Notes: generated from the letters alone by a model not told the origin. Shown: positions 1-8,592, counted from the first letter of the stretch. The stretch: 64,000 nucleotides of DNA from an uncultured Phocaeicola sp. (GCA_948579315.1 CAPAOL010000009.1:1-64000), one strand, 5' to 3'. Made by a program: numbers and translations.

Positions 1-2
1 AA

Positions 3-707
3 CAAAAAATACATTCTTGGCAAAAGAAACAAGCAATCCTTTATTCTGATAAGATTATTTGTGTTTCACAAAATACTCGTGATGATTTATTACGTTTTTT
101 ACCTGAAGTAAATCCGGATAAGTTAGAGGTTGTTTATAATGGTGTAGATGAAATATTTTGTACACTTTCTGTAAATAAGAGGGTTGATAATTTGCCTTAT
201 GAAAAGGAAGAATATTTTTTATTTGTAGGTGATAGATTTGCATTATATAAGCAGTTTGATTTAGCTATAAGTGTGGCTAAACGAACTAAAAAACCATTAG
301 TTGTTGTTGGAAAACCATTAGTGGAAGTTGAAAAAATGAAATTGAAAGGAGTGGAATATAAAGTATTGTCGGGAGTATCTTCTGCGGTTTTAAATATTCT
401 CTATAATAATGCTTTTTGTTTATTGTATCCTTCTTTGTATGAGGGATTTGGTATTCCTGTTATTGAAGCTCAAAAAGCGGGATGTCCTGTTATTGCTGGA
501 GCAAATTCATCCATTTCTGAAGTCATAGGAACAGGAGGAATAGCCTTGGATAAATTGGATGTTGATAATATAATTGATGCGATGACTGTTTTGGATAGAG
601 GGAAATACAGAAATGAGGTTATAAACTTGGGCTTTGAAAATGCAAAACGTTTTTCTTGGGACAAAACTTATGACCAAACAAACAATATATATAAATCTTT
701 AATTTAG
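3..707 (+). CDS. Glycosyltransferase family 4 (GT-B), 5' truncated by window edge
   Basis: The reading frame is open from base 3 with no in-frame ATG before the TTG at 192, so the N-terminal half lies outside the window. The visible part fits the C-terminal Rossmann domain of a GT-B retaining glycosyltransferase: SVYNGVDE-like turn (reads VVYNGVDEIF near 130-165), then FLFVGDR, and the nucleotide-sugar motif EGFGIPVIEA (about 442-471) in which the two Glu of the E-x7-E signature are present. Such enzymes add sugars from NDP donors during capsule or exopolysaccharide assembly in the cytoplasm. It is AT-rich, like the next gene and unlike those after 1572, which is usual for the variable middle of a Bacteroides polysaccharide locus. 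The sugar specificity cannot be read from sequence. Confidence 0.85.
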   Translation, partial: QKIHSWQKKQAILYSDKIICVSQNTRDDLLRFLPEVNPDKLEVVYNGVDEIFCTLSVNKRVDNLPYEKEEYFLFVGDRFALYKQFDLAISVAKRTKKPLVVVGKPLVEVEKMKLKGVEYKVLSGVSSAVLNILYNNAFCLLYPSLYEGFGIPVIEAQKAGCPVIAGANSSISEVIGTGGIALDKLDVDNIIDAMTVLDRGKYRNEVINLGFENAKRFSWDKTYDQTNNIYKSLI

Positions 708-710
708 TAA

Positions 711-1496
711 ATGAAAATATCTCTTATAACTGTAACTTATAACAGTGGGAAAACTCTTTCTGATACAATTCAGTCTGTACTGTCTCAATCGTATACAAAT
801 ATTGAGTATATAATTATTGATGGTTTATCACAGGATAACACTATAGATGTTATAAAAAAATATGAACTGGATTTTGAAGGACGGATGATGTGGATTAGTG
901 AGAAGGATAGGGGATTGTATGATGCGATGAACAAAGGTATAAAGATGGCTACCGGTGATGTGGTTGGAATCTTAAATTCGGATGATTTTTATACTTCTGA
1001 TGATGTGTTGGAACGTGTAGCTTCTGAATTACAGAATCCGGACATTGATGCTGTTTATGGTGATGTACATTTTGTAAAAGACAGTGACTTGCATAAATGT
1101 GTCCGCTATTATTCTTCAAAGATCTTTCAGCGAAGTCTGATGCGATTGGGCTTTATGCCGGCACATCCATCTTTTTATTTAAGAAGAGAGTATTTTGAAG
1201 AGTTGGGATTGTATCAAACCGATTATAAAATAGCTGCCGATTTTGAGTTTTTACTCCGTGTGATTTATAAAGCAAAGATTCGTATGAAGTACTTACCTGT
1301 CGATATGGTGACTATGCGTGTTGGCGGTGCCAGTACTTCCGGTTTTGAATCTCATAAAAGAATTATGAAAGAACATTTGCGTGCATTCCGTGAGAATGGA
1401 ATTTATGCCAATGTCTTTTTATTGTCATTACGGTATATATATAAAATAGGAGAGATTATCTCAAATAGAGTTTTTTCTCACAGAATTCTAAAATAA
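711..1496 (+). CDS. Glycosyltransferase family 2 (GT-A)
   Basis: 261 residues, starting 3 nt after the upstream glycosyltransferase stop, so the two are translationally close. The N-terminus MKISLITVTYNSG is the classic GT2 nucleotide-binding strand, followed by IIDGLSQDNT (about 36-45) and an acidic metal-binding site NSDDF (about 89-93), the DxD equivalent. A C-terminal amphipathic stretch is present but no clear transmembrane segment. Closest in pattern to WcaA-like sugar transferases that extend lipid-linked polysaccharide repeat units. Context (polysaccharide locus tail) supports this. The transferred sugar is unknown. Confidence 0.87.
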   Translation: MKISLITVTYNSGKTLSDTIQSVLSQSYTNIEYIIIDGLSQDNTIDVIKKYELDFEGRMMWISEKDRGLYDAMNKGIKMATGDVVGILNSDDFYTSDDVLERVASELQNPDIDAVYGDVHFVKDSDLHKCVRYYSSKIFQRSLMRLGFMPAHPSFYLRREYFEELGLYQTDYKIAADFEFLLRVIYKAKIRMKYLPVDMVTMRVGGASTSGFESHKRIMKEHLRAFRENGIYANVFLLSLRYIYKIGEIISNRVFSHRILK

Positions 1497-1571
1497 TATT
1501 TCGTTCAGAATGTTAATTAATATGTTTTCTATAAAGATTATCTAGTATTAACCCCATAACGTCCTAAAATC

Positions 1572-2660
1572 ATGAAATATCTACTAATGGCATTAGCCTT
1601 TCTGATTTCCGTTTTCATCGCCCGTATGATTATCCCCCGCATCCTGCTGATATCCTACCGGAAGAAACTGTTCGATTCTCAGGAAGAGCGCAAGGTCCAC
1701 AAAGGTGCGATCCCCCGTCTGGGCGGAGTCTCTTTTTTCCCTACCATCCTGTTTTCTTGTTGCGGAGTGCTGGCTTTCTACAACCTGTTCGGCTATTATG
1801 CCTCCACGCTTCACGATGACCGCATTCTGTCTGAGATGCTGTTGCTTGTCTGCGGACTGGTTCTGCTTTACCTGACGGGTATTGCCGATGACCTGATTGG
1901 TGTCCGTTACGGCAACAAGATGGTGGTGCAGTTGGTGAGTGCCTGCCTGTTTCCGCTGAGCGGGCTTTGGATAAACGACCTATACGGTTTGTTCGGTTTG
2001 GGCATGATCCCTCAGTTTTGGGGGGGACTTCTTACGGTGGTGATAGTGATTCTCATCACGAACGCCATCAATCTGATTGACGGTATCGACGGGCTTGCCT
2101 CGGGGCTGAGCAGCGTTTCGCTGGTAGTGCTGGGCGTCTTGTTTTTAGAACGTGAGATGTGGAGTTGCAGTCTGATCGCTTTCAGCTCGTTCGGTGTGCT
2201 GGTTCCGTTTTTCTATTACAATGTTTTCGGTAAGGCCGAACGTGCGCGTAAGATCTTCATGGGTGATACGGGCAGTCTGACGTTGGGTTATATCCTGAGT
2301 TTCCTTGCCATCAAGTATAGTCAGAACCTCGACGGCATCCCCAAGGAACACGGTCCTTTGGTGATTGCTTTCAGCACGTTGCTGGTTCCTGTTTTCGATG
2401 CCATCCGCGTTGCCATCGTCCGAATGTACAAAGGTCGGAATCCTTTCGAGCCTGACAAGACGCACATTCATCACCTGTTCCTGAGGATGGGTTTTACGGT
2501 CCGCCAAGCGTTGCTGATGATTCTTTTGCTTTCTTGTATCCTCAGCGGGGTGAACATCTGGCTGATTCCTTATGTGGAGAATACGGTGATGCTGTTGCTG
2601 GATGTGCTGGTTTGGATTGGGCTGAATGTGTGGTGGATGAAAAGAATAAAAATGGTGTAA
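1572..2660 (+). CDS. WecA/MraY-like undecaprenyl-phosphate sugar-1-phosphate transferase
   Basis: 362-residue polytopic membrane protein of the PNPT family, which transfers a sugar-1-phosphate (often GlcNAc-1-P) from a UDP-sugar to undecaprenyl phosphate and so starts polysaccharide repeat-unit synthesis on the inner membrane. Family signatures are in order: DDLIGVRYGNK (about 105-115), NLIDGIDGLASG (about 165-177), FMGDTGSLTLGY (about 228-239) and HIHH (about 298-301). The adjacent acidic DD, the NxxDGxDGL loop and the histidine motif make the call firm at family level. Base composition is visibly more GC-rich than the two upstream genes. In Bacteroides such a gene often closes a capsule locus, which agrees with the terminator-like hairpin downstream. 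Confidence 0.9.
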   Translation: MKYLLMALAFLISVFIARMIIPRILLISYRKKLFDSQEERKVHKGAIPRLGGVSFFPTILFSCCGVLAFYNLFGYYASTLHDDRILSEMLLLVCGLVLLYLTGIADDLIGVRYGNKMVVQLVSACLFPLSGLWINDLYGLFGLGMIPQFWGGLLTVVIVILITNAINLIDGIDGLASGLSSVSLVVLGVLFLEREMWSCSLIAFSSFGVLVPFFYYNVFGKAERARKIFMGDTGSLTLGYILSFLAIKYSQNLDGIPKEHGPLVIAFSTLLVPVFDAIRVAIVRMYKGRNPFEPDKTHIHHLFLRMGFTVRQALLMILLLSCILSGVNIWLIPYVENTVMLLLDVLVWIGLNVWWMKRIKMV

Positions 2661-2751
2661 ATAAATGTTGAATTTATTGACTATGTTGAAAACGTGAAAT
2701 ATGTTGAAAATGTGAAATAAACACATGAGTGTTTTTGTGTGAGATGAAAGA

Positions 2752-2812
2752 ATTATGTAGGTCCCTAACTTCATGATAGTTTCATGAAATCCCTACATAA
2801 TGCAAAGTTAGG
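2752..2812 (+). repeat. Two interleaved inverted repeats (pseudoknot-capable)
   Basis: ATTATGTAGG (2752-2761) is the reverse complement of CCTACATAAT (2792-2801), and CCTAACTT (2764-2771) is the reverse complement of AAGTTAGG (2805-2812). The arms interleave rather than nest. A small internal hairpin TTCATGA/TCATGAA lies at 2770-2788. As RNA this could form an H-type pseudoknot or two alternative hairpins. Its function is unknown. Confidence 0.5.
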
Positions 2813-2884
2813 AAGAATACAGTGGTATATTTCTAACTTTATCCCTCATATCGGCCTAAAAACTGATATGTATCTATATGTGAG

Positions 2885-2926
2885 ATATGCCAACTGTCTG
2901 TGAGGATCGTTGGCATATTTGTTTTT
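2885..2926 (+). terminator. Rho-independent terminator-like hairpin
   Basis: ATATGCCAAC (2885-2894) pairs perfectly with GTTGGCATAT (2909-2918), loop 14 nt, followed by TTGTTTTT. It would end transcription from the polysaccharide locus. Confidence 0.6.
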
Positions 2927-3058
2927 AAGGTGAGATTGCCAATTTATACAATTAGTGGTATTGGCATGCCGTTGTGCTATATCAGGAAATGCAAAACGGA
3001 TTTGTGTCTATATGTGAAATATGGCGTTTATGTTCTTTATTTTAATAAAAAAGCGGTG

Positions 3059-3086
3059 TTGCTCTTGGAATAAAATTGTATATTTG
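3059..3086 (+). promoter_or_regulatory. Bacteroides-type promoter for the 3112 gene
   Basis: A perfect -7 box TATATTTG lies at 3079-3086 with TTG at 3059-3061 (17-nt spacing, slightly short). Its position argues against the upstream in-frame TTG at 3076 as translation start and for the ATG at 3112. Confidence 0.6.
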
Positions 3087-3111
3087 CATCTATCATAAAA
3101 ACAAAGTTGAC

Positions 3112-4671
3112 ATGGAACAGGTACGTAAATTGCCGATTGGCATACAGACTTTTGAAAAGTTGCGTGAGGGTAACTATCTTTATGTGGATAAGACAGCGAT
3201 GGTTTATCAGCTCGCTTCCGCTTCTGTTCCTTATTTTCTGAGCCGTCCCCGCCGTTTCGGCAAAAGCCTGCTTCTTTCCACTTTCGAGGCCTATTTCGAA
3301 GGGCGTAAGGACTTGTTTCAAGGGCTTGCCATCGAAAAACTGGAAACTGAATGGGAGTCATATCCGGTGTTTCATCTGGATTTGAATGCGCGGAAATATG
3401 AGACTTTTGCAGACTTGACCGCTATGCTCAATCAATATTTGGAACGATGGGAGTTGAAATATGGTACTGAGAAACAGGACCGTAGTCCGGAAGAACGTTT
3501 CGCATATATGATAGAGCAAGCTTACGAACAGACGGGCAAACAGGTGGTCGTCTTGGTTGACGAATACGATAAACCTTTGCTTCAAGCCCTTTTGGATGAA
3601 TCCTTATTGTCCGAATACCGTCGGACATTGAAAGCCTTTTACGGGGTTTTGAAAAGTTCTGACCGTTATCTTCGTTTCGTTTTTCTGACCGGAGTTACCA
3701 AGTTTTCTCAAGTGAGCGTCTTCAGCGACTTGAACCAGTTGAACGATATCAGCATGAAGCCTGCCTATGCCACGGTTTGCGGCATTACGAAAGAGGAGTT
3801 GGTGCGGACGTTCGCTCCGGAAATAGATGCCTTGTGCGTGAAATACGGAGAGTCTTTCGATGAGATACTCACTCGTTTGACTTTGATGTACGACGGTTAT
3901 CATTTTGAGGAGACTGCTGCCGGGGTATTCAATCCTTTCAGCCTGTTGAATGTATTTGACGGTTGCAAGTTCGACCATTACTGGTTCCAGACGGGCACTC
4001 CCACTTATCTGGTGGATTTGCTGAAGGAGAGTGATTATGACCTTCGTTTATTGGTAGACGGGATGGAGGTGGACGCTTCCGCCTTTTCGGAGTATCGTGC
4101 CGAGGTTGGCAATCCGCTTCCTATGATTTACCAGAGCGGTTATCTGACCATCAAGGGATATGACAGGGAGGTGTATCTGTATACGTTAGGTTTCCCGAAC
4201 GATGAGGTCCGTTACGGCTTTCTTAACTTCCTGCTTCCTTATTACACGGAGGTCTCGAGTGACGCGACCGGTTTCCACATCGCCAAGTTCATGCGTGAGT
4301 TGCGTAATGGCGAGGTGGATGCTTTCATGGAACGTCTTAAAATATTCTTTTCCGGTATTCCTTACGAGTTGAGTGATAATACGGAGCGTCATTACCAGGC
4401 CATCTTTTATGTGGTTTTCGCCTTGTTGGGGCAGTTCGTGTCGACGGAAGTTCGTAGTGCCCGCGGTCGTGCCGATGCCGTGGTGAAGACACAGGATGCT
4501 GTCTATGTGTTTGAGTTCAAGTTGAACGGTAGTGCGGAAGAAGCGTTGAGACAGATTGATGATAGGGGATATCTGATACCTTATACGTTGGAGGGCAGGC
4601 GTCTTGTGAAGGTGGGTGTGAATTTCAGTAAGGAGACTCGGAATATAGACAGGTATATTGTGGAGGAATAA
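3112..4671 (+). CDS. AAA-ATPase-like / PD-(D/E)XK nuclease superfamily protein
   Basis: 519 residues. The N-terminus matches the AAA-ATPase_like family (PF09820 type): PIGIQTFEKLRE, YVDKT, then a degenerate Walker A, RPRRFGKSLLLST (about 45-57), and a Walker B-like run VVVLVDEYDKPLL (about 145-157). The C-terminus carries a PD-(D/E)XK-like core (DUF1703/PDDEXK_9 type) with D455 in GRADAVV and E468-F-K470 in VFEFKL. These proteins are expanded as many paralogs in Bacteroides. No biological role is established; nuclease and mobile-element-related roles have been suggested. The ATG at 3112 is chosen because a promoter -7 box overlaps the upstream TTG. It stands alone between a promoter and a terminator. 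Confidence 0.85.
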   Translation: MEQVRKLPIGIQTFEKLREGNYLYVDKTAMVYQLASASVPYFLSRPRRFGKSLLLSTFEAYFEGRKDLFQGLAIEKLETEWESYPVFHLDLNARKYETFADLTAMLNQYLERWELKYGTEKQDRSPEERFAYMIEQAYEQTGKQVVVLVDEYDKPLLQALLDESLLSEYRRTLKAFYGVLKSSDRYLRFVFLTGVTKFSQVSVFSDLNQLNDISMKPAYATVCGITKEELVRTFAPEIDALCVKYGESFDEILTRLTLMYDGYHFEETAAGVFNPFSLLNVFDGCKFDHYWFQTGTPTYLVDLLKESDYDLRLLVDGMEVDASAFSEYRAEVGNPLPMIYQSGYLTIKGYDREVYLYTLGFPNDEVRYGFLNFLLPYYTEVSSDATGFHIAKFMRELRNGEVDAFMERLKIFFSGIPYELSDNTERHYQAIFYVVFALLGQFVSTEVRSARGRADAVVKTQDAVYVFEFKLNGSAEEALRQIDDRGYLIPYTLEGRRLVKVGVNFSKETRNIDRYIVEE

Positions 4672-4795
4672 TTCTTTTTTTAGTATTTTTAGTGAAATGA
4701 ACAATCTTAAAAATATCAAAATATGGTTTTGGTAGGGATGGTTGTTTTAAAATTGCTGATTTATAACGTGTTATACGATTTTTCTTTTAAAAAGA

Positions 4796-4815
4796 GCTCC
4801 GCATGGGGCTTTTTT
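4796..4815 (+). terminator. Rho-independent terminator
   Basis: GCTCC (4796-4800), loop GCAT, GGGGC (4805-4809) and a T tract. The A-rich left flank lengthens the stem against the T tract. It ends the 3112 gene. Confidence 0.65.
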
Positions 4816-4909
4816 CTTTTCTATTCGAAATAAAAGCACCACCTTTGCATGGTTGATCAACAAAACGTGAATAAATAATTTGAATTTAAATCTTTAAAAA
4901 AAACGTAGT

Positions 4910-5437
4910 ATGAGTGTAATTTACAAAGTCGTTACGCGTCCGACGGATCCGCGTGTTCCCAATTCTCCCAAGAGATATTATCCGCATCTGATTACTTTAG
5001 GTCAGTCTGTTAATCTGAAATATATAGCGCAAAAAATGCAGGAGCGTTCTTCCTTGTCTATCGGTGATATCAAGAGTGTGATCCAGAATTTTGTGGAAAA
5101 GATGAAAGAGCAGCTACTGGAAGGTAAGTCTGTGAATATTGAAGGATTAGGGGTGTTTATGTTGGCTGCCCGTTCCAAAGGTGCAGAGCTGGCGAAGGAT
5201 ATCAATGCGAATAGCATAGATAGTGTTCGCATCTTTTTTCAAGCGAATAAGGAGCTACGTGTCACAAAAACTGCCACCCGTGCGGATGAGAAGTTGGATT
5301 TGATTAGCTTGGATGAATATCTGAAGAAGCTTAATATGAAAATTTCTTCTAATGATCCTGAAAAACCGGATGATGGTGAAGAAGGTGGAGGAGATGAAGG
5401 TAATGGGGATGGGGAAGCGCCGGATCCTGCCGCATAA
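4910..5437 (+). CDS. HU-family DNA-binding protein with acidic tail
   Basis: 175 residues. The first ~125 residues match the HU-like (HU-HIG) family common in Bacteroides: SVIYKVVTRPTDPR, then a helical part with SLSIGDIKSVIQNFVEKM, then GKSVNIEGLGVFMLAA, the equivalent of the HU GFG beta-arm entry. The C-terminal ~30 residues are almost only Asp, Glu, Gly and Pro. Such proteins probably bind DNA non-specifically or structure local chromatin. The role of the acidic tail is unknown. It is followed 61 nt later by the smalltalk gene, a pairing seen repeatedly in Bacteroides genomes. Confidence 0.85.
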   Translation: MSVIYKVVTRPTDPRVPNSPKRYYPHLITLGQSVNLKYIAQKMQERSSLSIGDIKSVIQNFVEKMKEQLLEGKSVNIEGLGVFMLAARSKGAELAKDINANSIDSVRIFFQANKELRVTKTATRADEKLDLISLDEYLKKLNMKISSNDPEKPDDGEEGGGDEGNGDGEAPDPAA

Positions 5438-5498
5438 TGAATCGTCAATGAACGATTGATGATTAAAAAGCTTATTGAGTGTTTAATTAAAAAGAAAA

Positions 5499-5597
5499 AT
5501 GTCTATGAAGAAAACGTGGAGTATCATTTTGAAGATGATTATTGCTGTTGCTGGGGCAATTGCCGGAGTGATTGGCGTGCAGGGAGCAAATTTGTGA
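5499..5597 (+). CDS. Smalltalk protein (32 aa)
   Basis: A 32-codon gene, too short for most gene finders. It starts MSMKKTWSIILKMI, followed by a hydrophobic IAVAGAIAGVIGVQGANL end, which fits the short Bacteroides family named smalltalk protein: a basic start, a single small-residue hydrophobic helix and no cleavage site. It most likely sits in the inner membrane. A longer frame at 5456-5707 on the same strand crosses the downstream terminator and is not coding. Its position between the HU-like gene and a strong terminator matches the usual neighbourhood. The function is unknown. Confidence 0.8.
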   Translation: MSMKKTWSIILKMIIAVAGAIAGVIGVQGANL

Positions 5598-5632
5598 TTG
5601 ATTATTTTATAAATGGGCTGATTGTAAATGAA

Positions 5633-5660
5633 AAACAGGCGGGGTTTTTCCCGCCTGTTT
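5633..5660 (+). terminator. Strong rho-independent terminator
   Basis: AAACAGGCGGG (5633-5643) pairs perfectly with CCCGCCTGTTT (5650-5660) around a 6-nt loop, followed by a T-rich stretch. It ends the HU-smalltalk unit. Confidence 0.85.
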
Positions 5661-5699
5661 GTGTTTTGTTTCGTAAAATAGAAAATCTAATCAATCTCG

Positions 5700-5730
5700 T
5701 TGGCTGAATAACGGATTTTATCTACCTTTG
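5700..5730 (+). promoter_or_regulatory. Bacteroides-type promoter for the penicillin-binding protein
   Basis: TTG (5700-5702), 20-nt spacing, then TACCTTTG (5723-5730), a full match to the TTG/TAnnTTTG signature. It predicts a leader of about 30 nt before the ATG at 5768. Confidence 0.75.
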
Positions 5731-5767
5731 CATCTTAATTAAAACGTCATTTTAAGCAGGAAAAAAC

Positions 5768-8095
5768 ATGATTCGAAAAATAATAAAAGCTCTTTGGGTG
5801 TTTTTGGTAGTCGTTGTGCTGGCTATTGTTGTCATCTTTGTCTCTATTTCAAAGGGTTGGATTGGCTATATGCCTCCTGTAGAGGAGCTTGAGAACCCGA
5901 GCTATAAATTTGCAACAGAGATTTTTTCTGAAGATGAAAAAGTACTTGGTACGTGGTCTTACAGTAAGGAAAATCGGGTGTACACAGCTTACAAGGATTT
6001 GTCACCCAGTATTATCAATGCTCTTATTGCGACAGAAGATGTTCGTTTTGTTAAACATTCTGGAATTGATGTCAAAGCATTGTTCCGTGCGTTTGTGAAA
6101 CGTGGTTTGATGTTTCAGAAAAATGCAGGTGGAGGTAGTACTTTGTCGCAACAGCTTGCCAAACAGTTGTTTACGGAAAAAGTGGCGAGGAATACGCTTC
6201 AACGTCTTTTCCAAAAACCGATTGAATGGGTAATTGCAGTGAAACTTGAGCGTTACTATACCAAAGAGGAAATCTTGAGTATGTATCTCAATAAGTTTGA
6301 TTTTCTGAATAATGCGGTTGGTATTAAAACTGCTGCACATACATACTTCGCATGCGAACCGAAAGATTTGAAAATCGAAGAGGCAGCTACGTTGGTAGGG
6401 ATGTGCAAGAATCCTTCACTTTATAATCCTGTCCGTTTCAACGAACGTTCCCGTGGCCGTCGTAATGTAGTGCTTGAACAGATGCGTAAAGCTGGTTATA
6501 TCACAGATGCAGAATGTGATTCTTTGCAGGCTCTTCCACTGAAACTAAAATATAACCGCGTTGACCACAAAGAGGGATTGGCTACTTATTTCCGCGAATA
6601 TCTCCGTGGTGTGATGACAGCACCGAAACCGGTAAAAAGTGATTATCGTGGTTGGCAAATGCAAAAATTCTACGAAGATTCTATAGCGTGGGAAACTAAC
6701 CCGTTGTATGGCTGGTGTGCAAAAAATAAAAAGAAAGACGGTACGAATTATAATATTTATACAGATGGTTTGAAGATTTATACAACGATCAATTCGCGTA
6801 TGCAGCAATATGCAGAGGATGCAGTAAAAGAACATTTAGGTGATTATTTGCAACCTGTGTTTTTCAAAGAAAAAGAGGGAAGCAAAAATGCTCCATACGC
6901 AAGATCACTGCCGGAAAAACGAGTGGAGGAGTTGCTGATAAAAGCTATGAAGCAGACGGATCGTTATCGTCTTATGAAAGAGGCGGGAGCTTCGGAACAG
7001 CAGATTCGTAAGGCGTTCGATACCCCGGAAGAAATGACTGTTTTTTCCTGGAAGGGAGATAAAGATACAATTATGACACCGATGGATTCAATCCGTTACT
7101 ACAAATCCTTCTTGCGGACAGGATTCATGTCGATGGATCCGGTAAGCGGACATGTGAAGGCTTATGTAGGCGGACCGAATTATGTATATTTCCAGTATGA
7201 TATGGCAATGGTGGGCCGTCGTCAGGTGGGATCTACTATCAAACCGTATTTATACACATTAGCAATGGAAAATGGATTTTCTCCTTGCGATCAGATACGC
7301 CACGTAGAGCAAACGCTGATTGATGAGAATGGAACTCCTTGGACGCCTCGTAATGCAAACAATAAACGTTATGGGGAAATGGTGACTCTGAAGTGGGGAT
7401 TGGCTAATTCTGACAACTGGATTTCTGCTTATTTGATAGGCAAACTGAATCCGTATAATCTTGTACCTTTGATCCATAGTTTTGGGGTTCGTAATAAAGC
7501 AATTGACCCGGTCGTTTCGCTTTGTCTAGGACCTTGTGAAATTTCTGTTGGTGAGATGGTAAGTGCATATACAGCTTTTGCCAATAAAGGAATTCGTGTG
7601 GCTCCATTGTTTGTTACACGCATTGAAGATAGTGATGGTAATGTGCTTTCTACCTTTGCACCGCAAATGGAGGAAGTGATTAGTATTTCAAGCGCATATA
7701 AAATGCTGGTTATGCTGCGCGCTGTTATTAATGAAGGAACAGGTGGACGCGTTCGTCGTTATGGAATTACCGCCGATATGGGTGGGAAAACAGGTACGAC
7801 CAATGATAACTCTGATGCCTGGTTTATGGGATTCACTCCTTCGCTGGTATCCGGTTGTTGGGTAGGAGGTGATGAACGTGACATTCACTTTGGTAGAATG
7901 ACCTATGGACAAGGAGCTGCTGCTGCTTTGCCTATTTGGGCACTGTATATGAAGAAAGTGTATGATGACCCGACTTTGGGATATGACCAGCAGGAGAAAT
8001 TTAAACTCCCTGAAGGGTTTGATCCGTGTGCCGGTTCGGAAACTCCGGACGGAGAGGTGATAGAAGAGGGGGGATTGGACGATCTTTTTAACTAA
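5768..8095 (+). CDS. mrcA: Class A penicillin-binding protein 1A (GT51 + transpeptidase)
   Basis: 775-residue bifunctional peptidoglycan synthase. One N-terminal transmembrane helix (about 8-30) anchors it to the inner membrane with both enzymatic domains in the periplasm. The GT51 glycosyltransferase domain carries ATEDVRFVKHSG (catalytic Glu, about residue 90) and GGSTLSQQLAKQL (about 121-133). The transpeptidase domain carries GSTIKP (active-site Ser about 489), SDN (about 547-549) and KTGTT (about 674-678), the three penicillin-binding motifs in order. It polymerises glycan strands and cross-links them, and would be a beta-lactam target. Length is normal for the family. It is monocistronic with its own promoter. 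Confidence 0.95.
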   Translation: MIRKIIKALWVFLVVVVLAIVVIFVSISKGWIGYMPPVEELENPSYKFATEIFSEDEKVLGTWSYSKENRVYTAYKDLSPSIINALIATEDVRFVKHSGIDVKALFRAFVKRGLMFQKNAGGGSTLSQQLAKQLFTEKVARNTLQRLFQKPIEWVIAVKLERYYTKEEILSMYLNKFDFLNNAVGIKTAAHTYFACEPKDLKIEEAATLVGMCKNPSLYNPVRFNERSRGRRNVVLEQMRKAGYITDAECDSLQALPLKLKYNRVDHKEGLATYFREYLRGVMTAPKPVKSDYRGWQMQKFYEDSIAWETNPLYGWCAKNKKKDGTNYNIYTDGLKIYTTINSRMQQYAEDAVKEHLGDYLQPVFFKEKEGSKNAPYARSLPEKRVEELLIKAMKQTDRYRLMKEAGASEQQIRKAFDTPEEMTVFSWKGDKDTIMTPMDSIRYYKSFLRTGFMSMDPVSGHVKAYVGGPNYVYFQYDMAMVGRRQVGSTIKPYLYTLAMENGFSPCDQIRHVEQTLIDENGTPWTPRNANNKRYGEMVTLKWGLANSDNWISAYLIGKLNPYNLVPLIHSFGVRNKAIDPVVSLCLGPCEISVGEMVSAYTAFANKGIRVAPLFVTRIEDSDGNVLSTFAPQMEEVISISSAYKMLVMLRAVINEGTGGRVRRYGITADMGGKTGTTNDNSDAWFMGFTPSLVSGCWVGGDERDIHFGRMTYGQGAAAALPIWALYMKKVYDDPTLGYDQQEKFKLPEGFDPCAGSETPDGEVIEEGGLDDLFN

Positions 8096-8104
8096 ATCTG
8101 AAAT

Positions 8105-8197
8105 AAGTATTAAGTATTAACCTGTAGCGTTTGGGGCACTGAACTGTAGGTATAATATCTTTAATATCTAATGTTTAATACTTAATACCTAATACTT
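8105..8197. repeat. Imperfect inverted repeat of AAGTATTAAGTATTAA type
   Basis: AAGTATTAAGTATTAA (8105-8120) faces TTAATACTTAATAC (8175-8188) and a further AATACTT (8191-8197). A direct-repeat version of the same word occurs at 39987-40015, so this is probably a dispersed intergenic repeat. It could also act as a weak terminator after the penicillin-binding protein. Confidence 0.55.
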
Positions 8198-8205
8198 ATT
8201 TTTTA

Positions 8206-8592
8206 ATGCATAGGTATATTGTTTGCATAGGGAGTAATTACAACAGGAAAGAGAATTTGACTTTTGCCAGACAGAAACTGACTGAATCGTTCTCTTCTAT
8301 TTGTTTTGCGCCTGAATTGGAAACTGAACCTTTGTTTTTTAAGAATCCGGCCTTGTTTTCCAACCAAGTAGTTCTGTTCTTTTCCGATAAGGATGAAGAG
8401 GAAGTGAGGAAAATACTGAAAGATATAGAACAGAGGTCCGGACGTCGTCTGGAAGATAAAAAAGAGGAGAAAGTTTGTCTGGACATTGACATGCTTTTAT
8501 ATGATAACAAAATAGTAAAACCGGAGGATTGGCAAAGGGGATATATACAACAGTCATTATCTGCCTTCCATTCTTCATTATTTATTAAGTAG
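8206..8592 (+). CDS. folK: HPPK-family pterin pyrophosphokinase (folate)
   Basis: 128 residues. The start CIGSNYNRKENLTFARQKL matches the HPPK opening (GSN-x-NL-x-A), and CLDIDMLLYDN near residue 100 matches the conserved LDIDLLLYG metal and ATP site. The enzyme transfers pyrophosphate from ATP to 6-hydroxymethyl-7,8-dihydropterin in folate synthesis. It is shorter than typical HPPK (about 150-165 residues) and lacks some central loops, so it could be a divergent paralog. Its stop directly abuts the kdsB ATG, so the two are co-transcribed. pabB and pabC in this window belong to the same pathway. Confidence 0.75.
   Translation: MHRYIVCIGSNYNRKENLTFARQKLTESFSSICFAPELETEPLFFKNPALFSNQVVLFFSDKDEEEVRKILKDIEQRSGRRLEDKKEEKVCLDIDMLLYDNKIVKPEDWQRGYIQQSLSAFHSSLFIK

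Larger units (their letters stand above)
2661..3111. other. 450-nt intergenic region with several inverted repeats
   Basis: No credible gene. From left to right it holds a tandem pair of an 18-nt unit beginning TATGTTGAAAA (about 2680-2717), two interleaved inverted repeats at 2752-2812, a terminator-like hairpin at 2885-2926, a second TGCCAAT/ATTGGCA inverted repeat (2937-2943 with 2960-2966), two copies of TCTATATGTGARATATG (near 2873 and 3007), and the promoter of the next gene at 3059-3086. Confidence 0.6.

Noticed and set aside
2145..2774. 209-codon minus-strand frame over the WecA-like gene
   Set aside because: Antisense to a clear membrane enzyme; His/Gln-rich text with no motif.
5456..5707. 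83-codon frame after the HU-like gene
   Set aside because: It runs through the smalltalk gene in another frame and across the terminator at 5633-5660.
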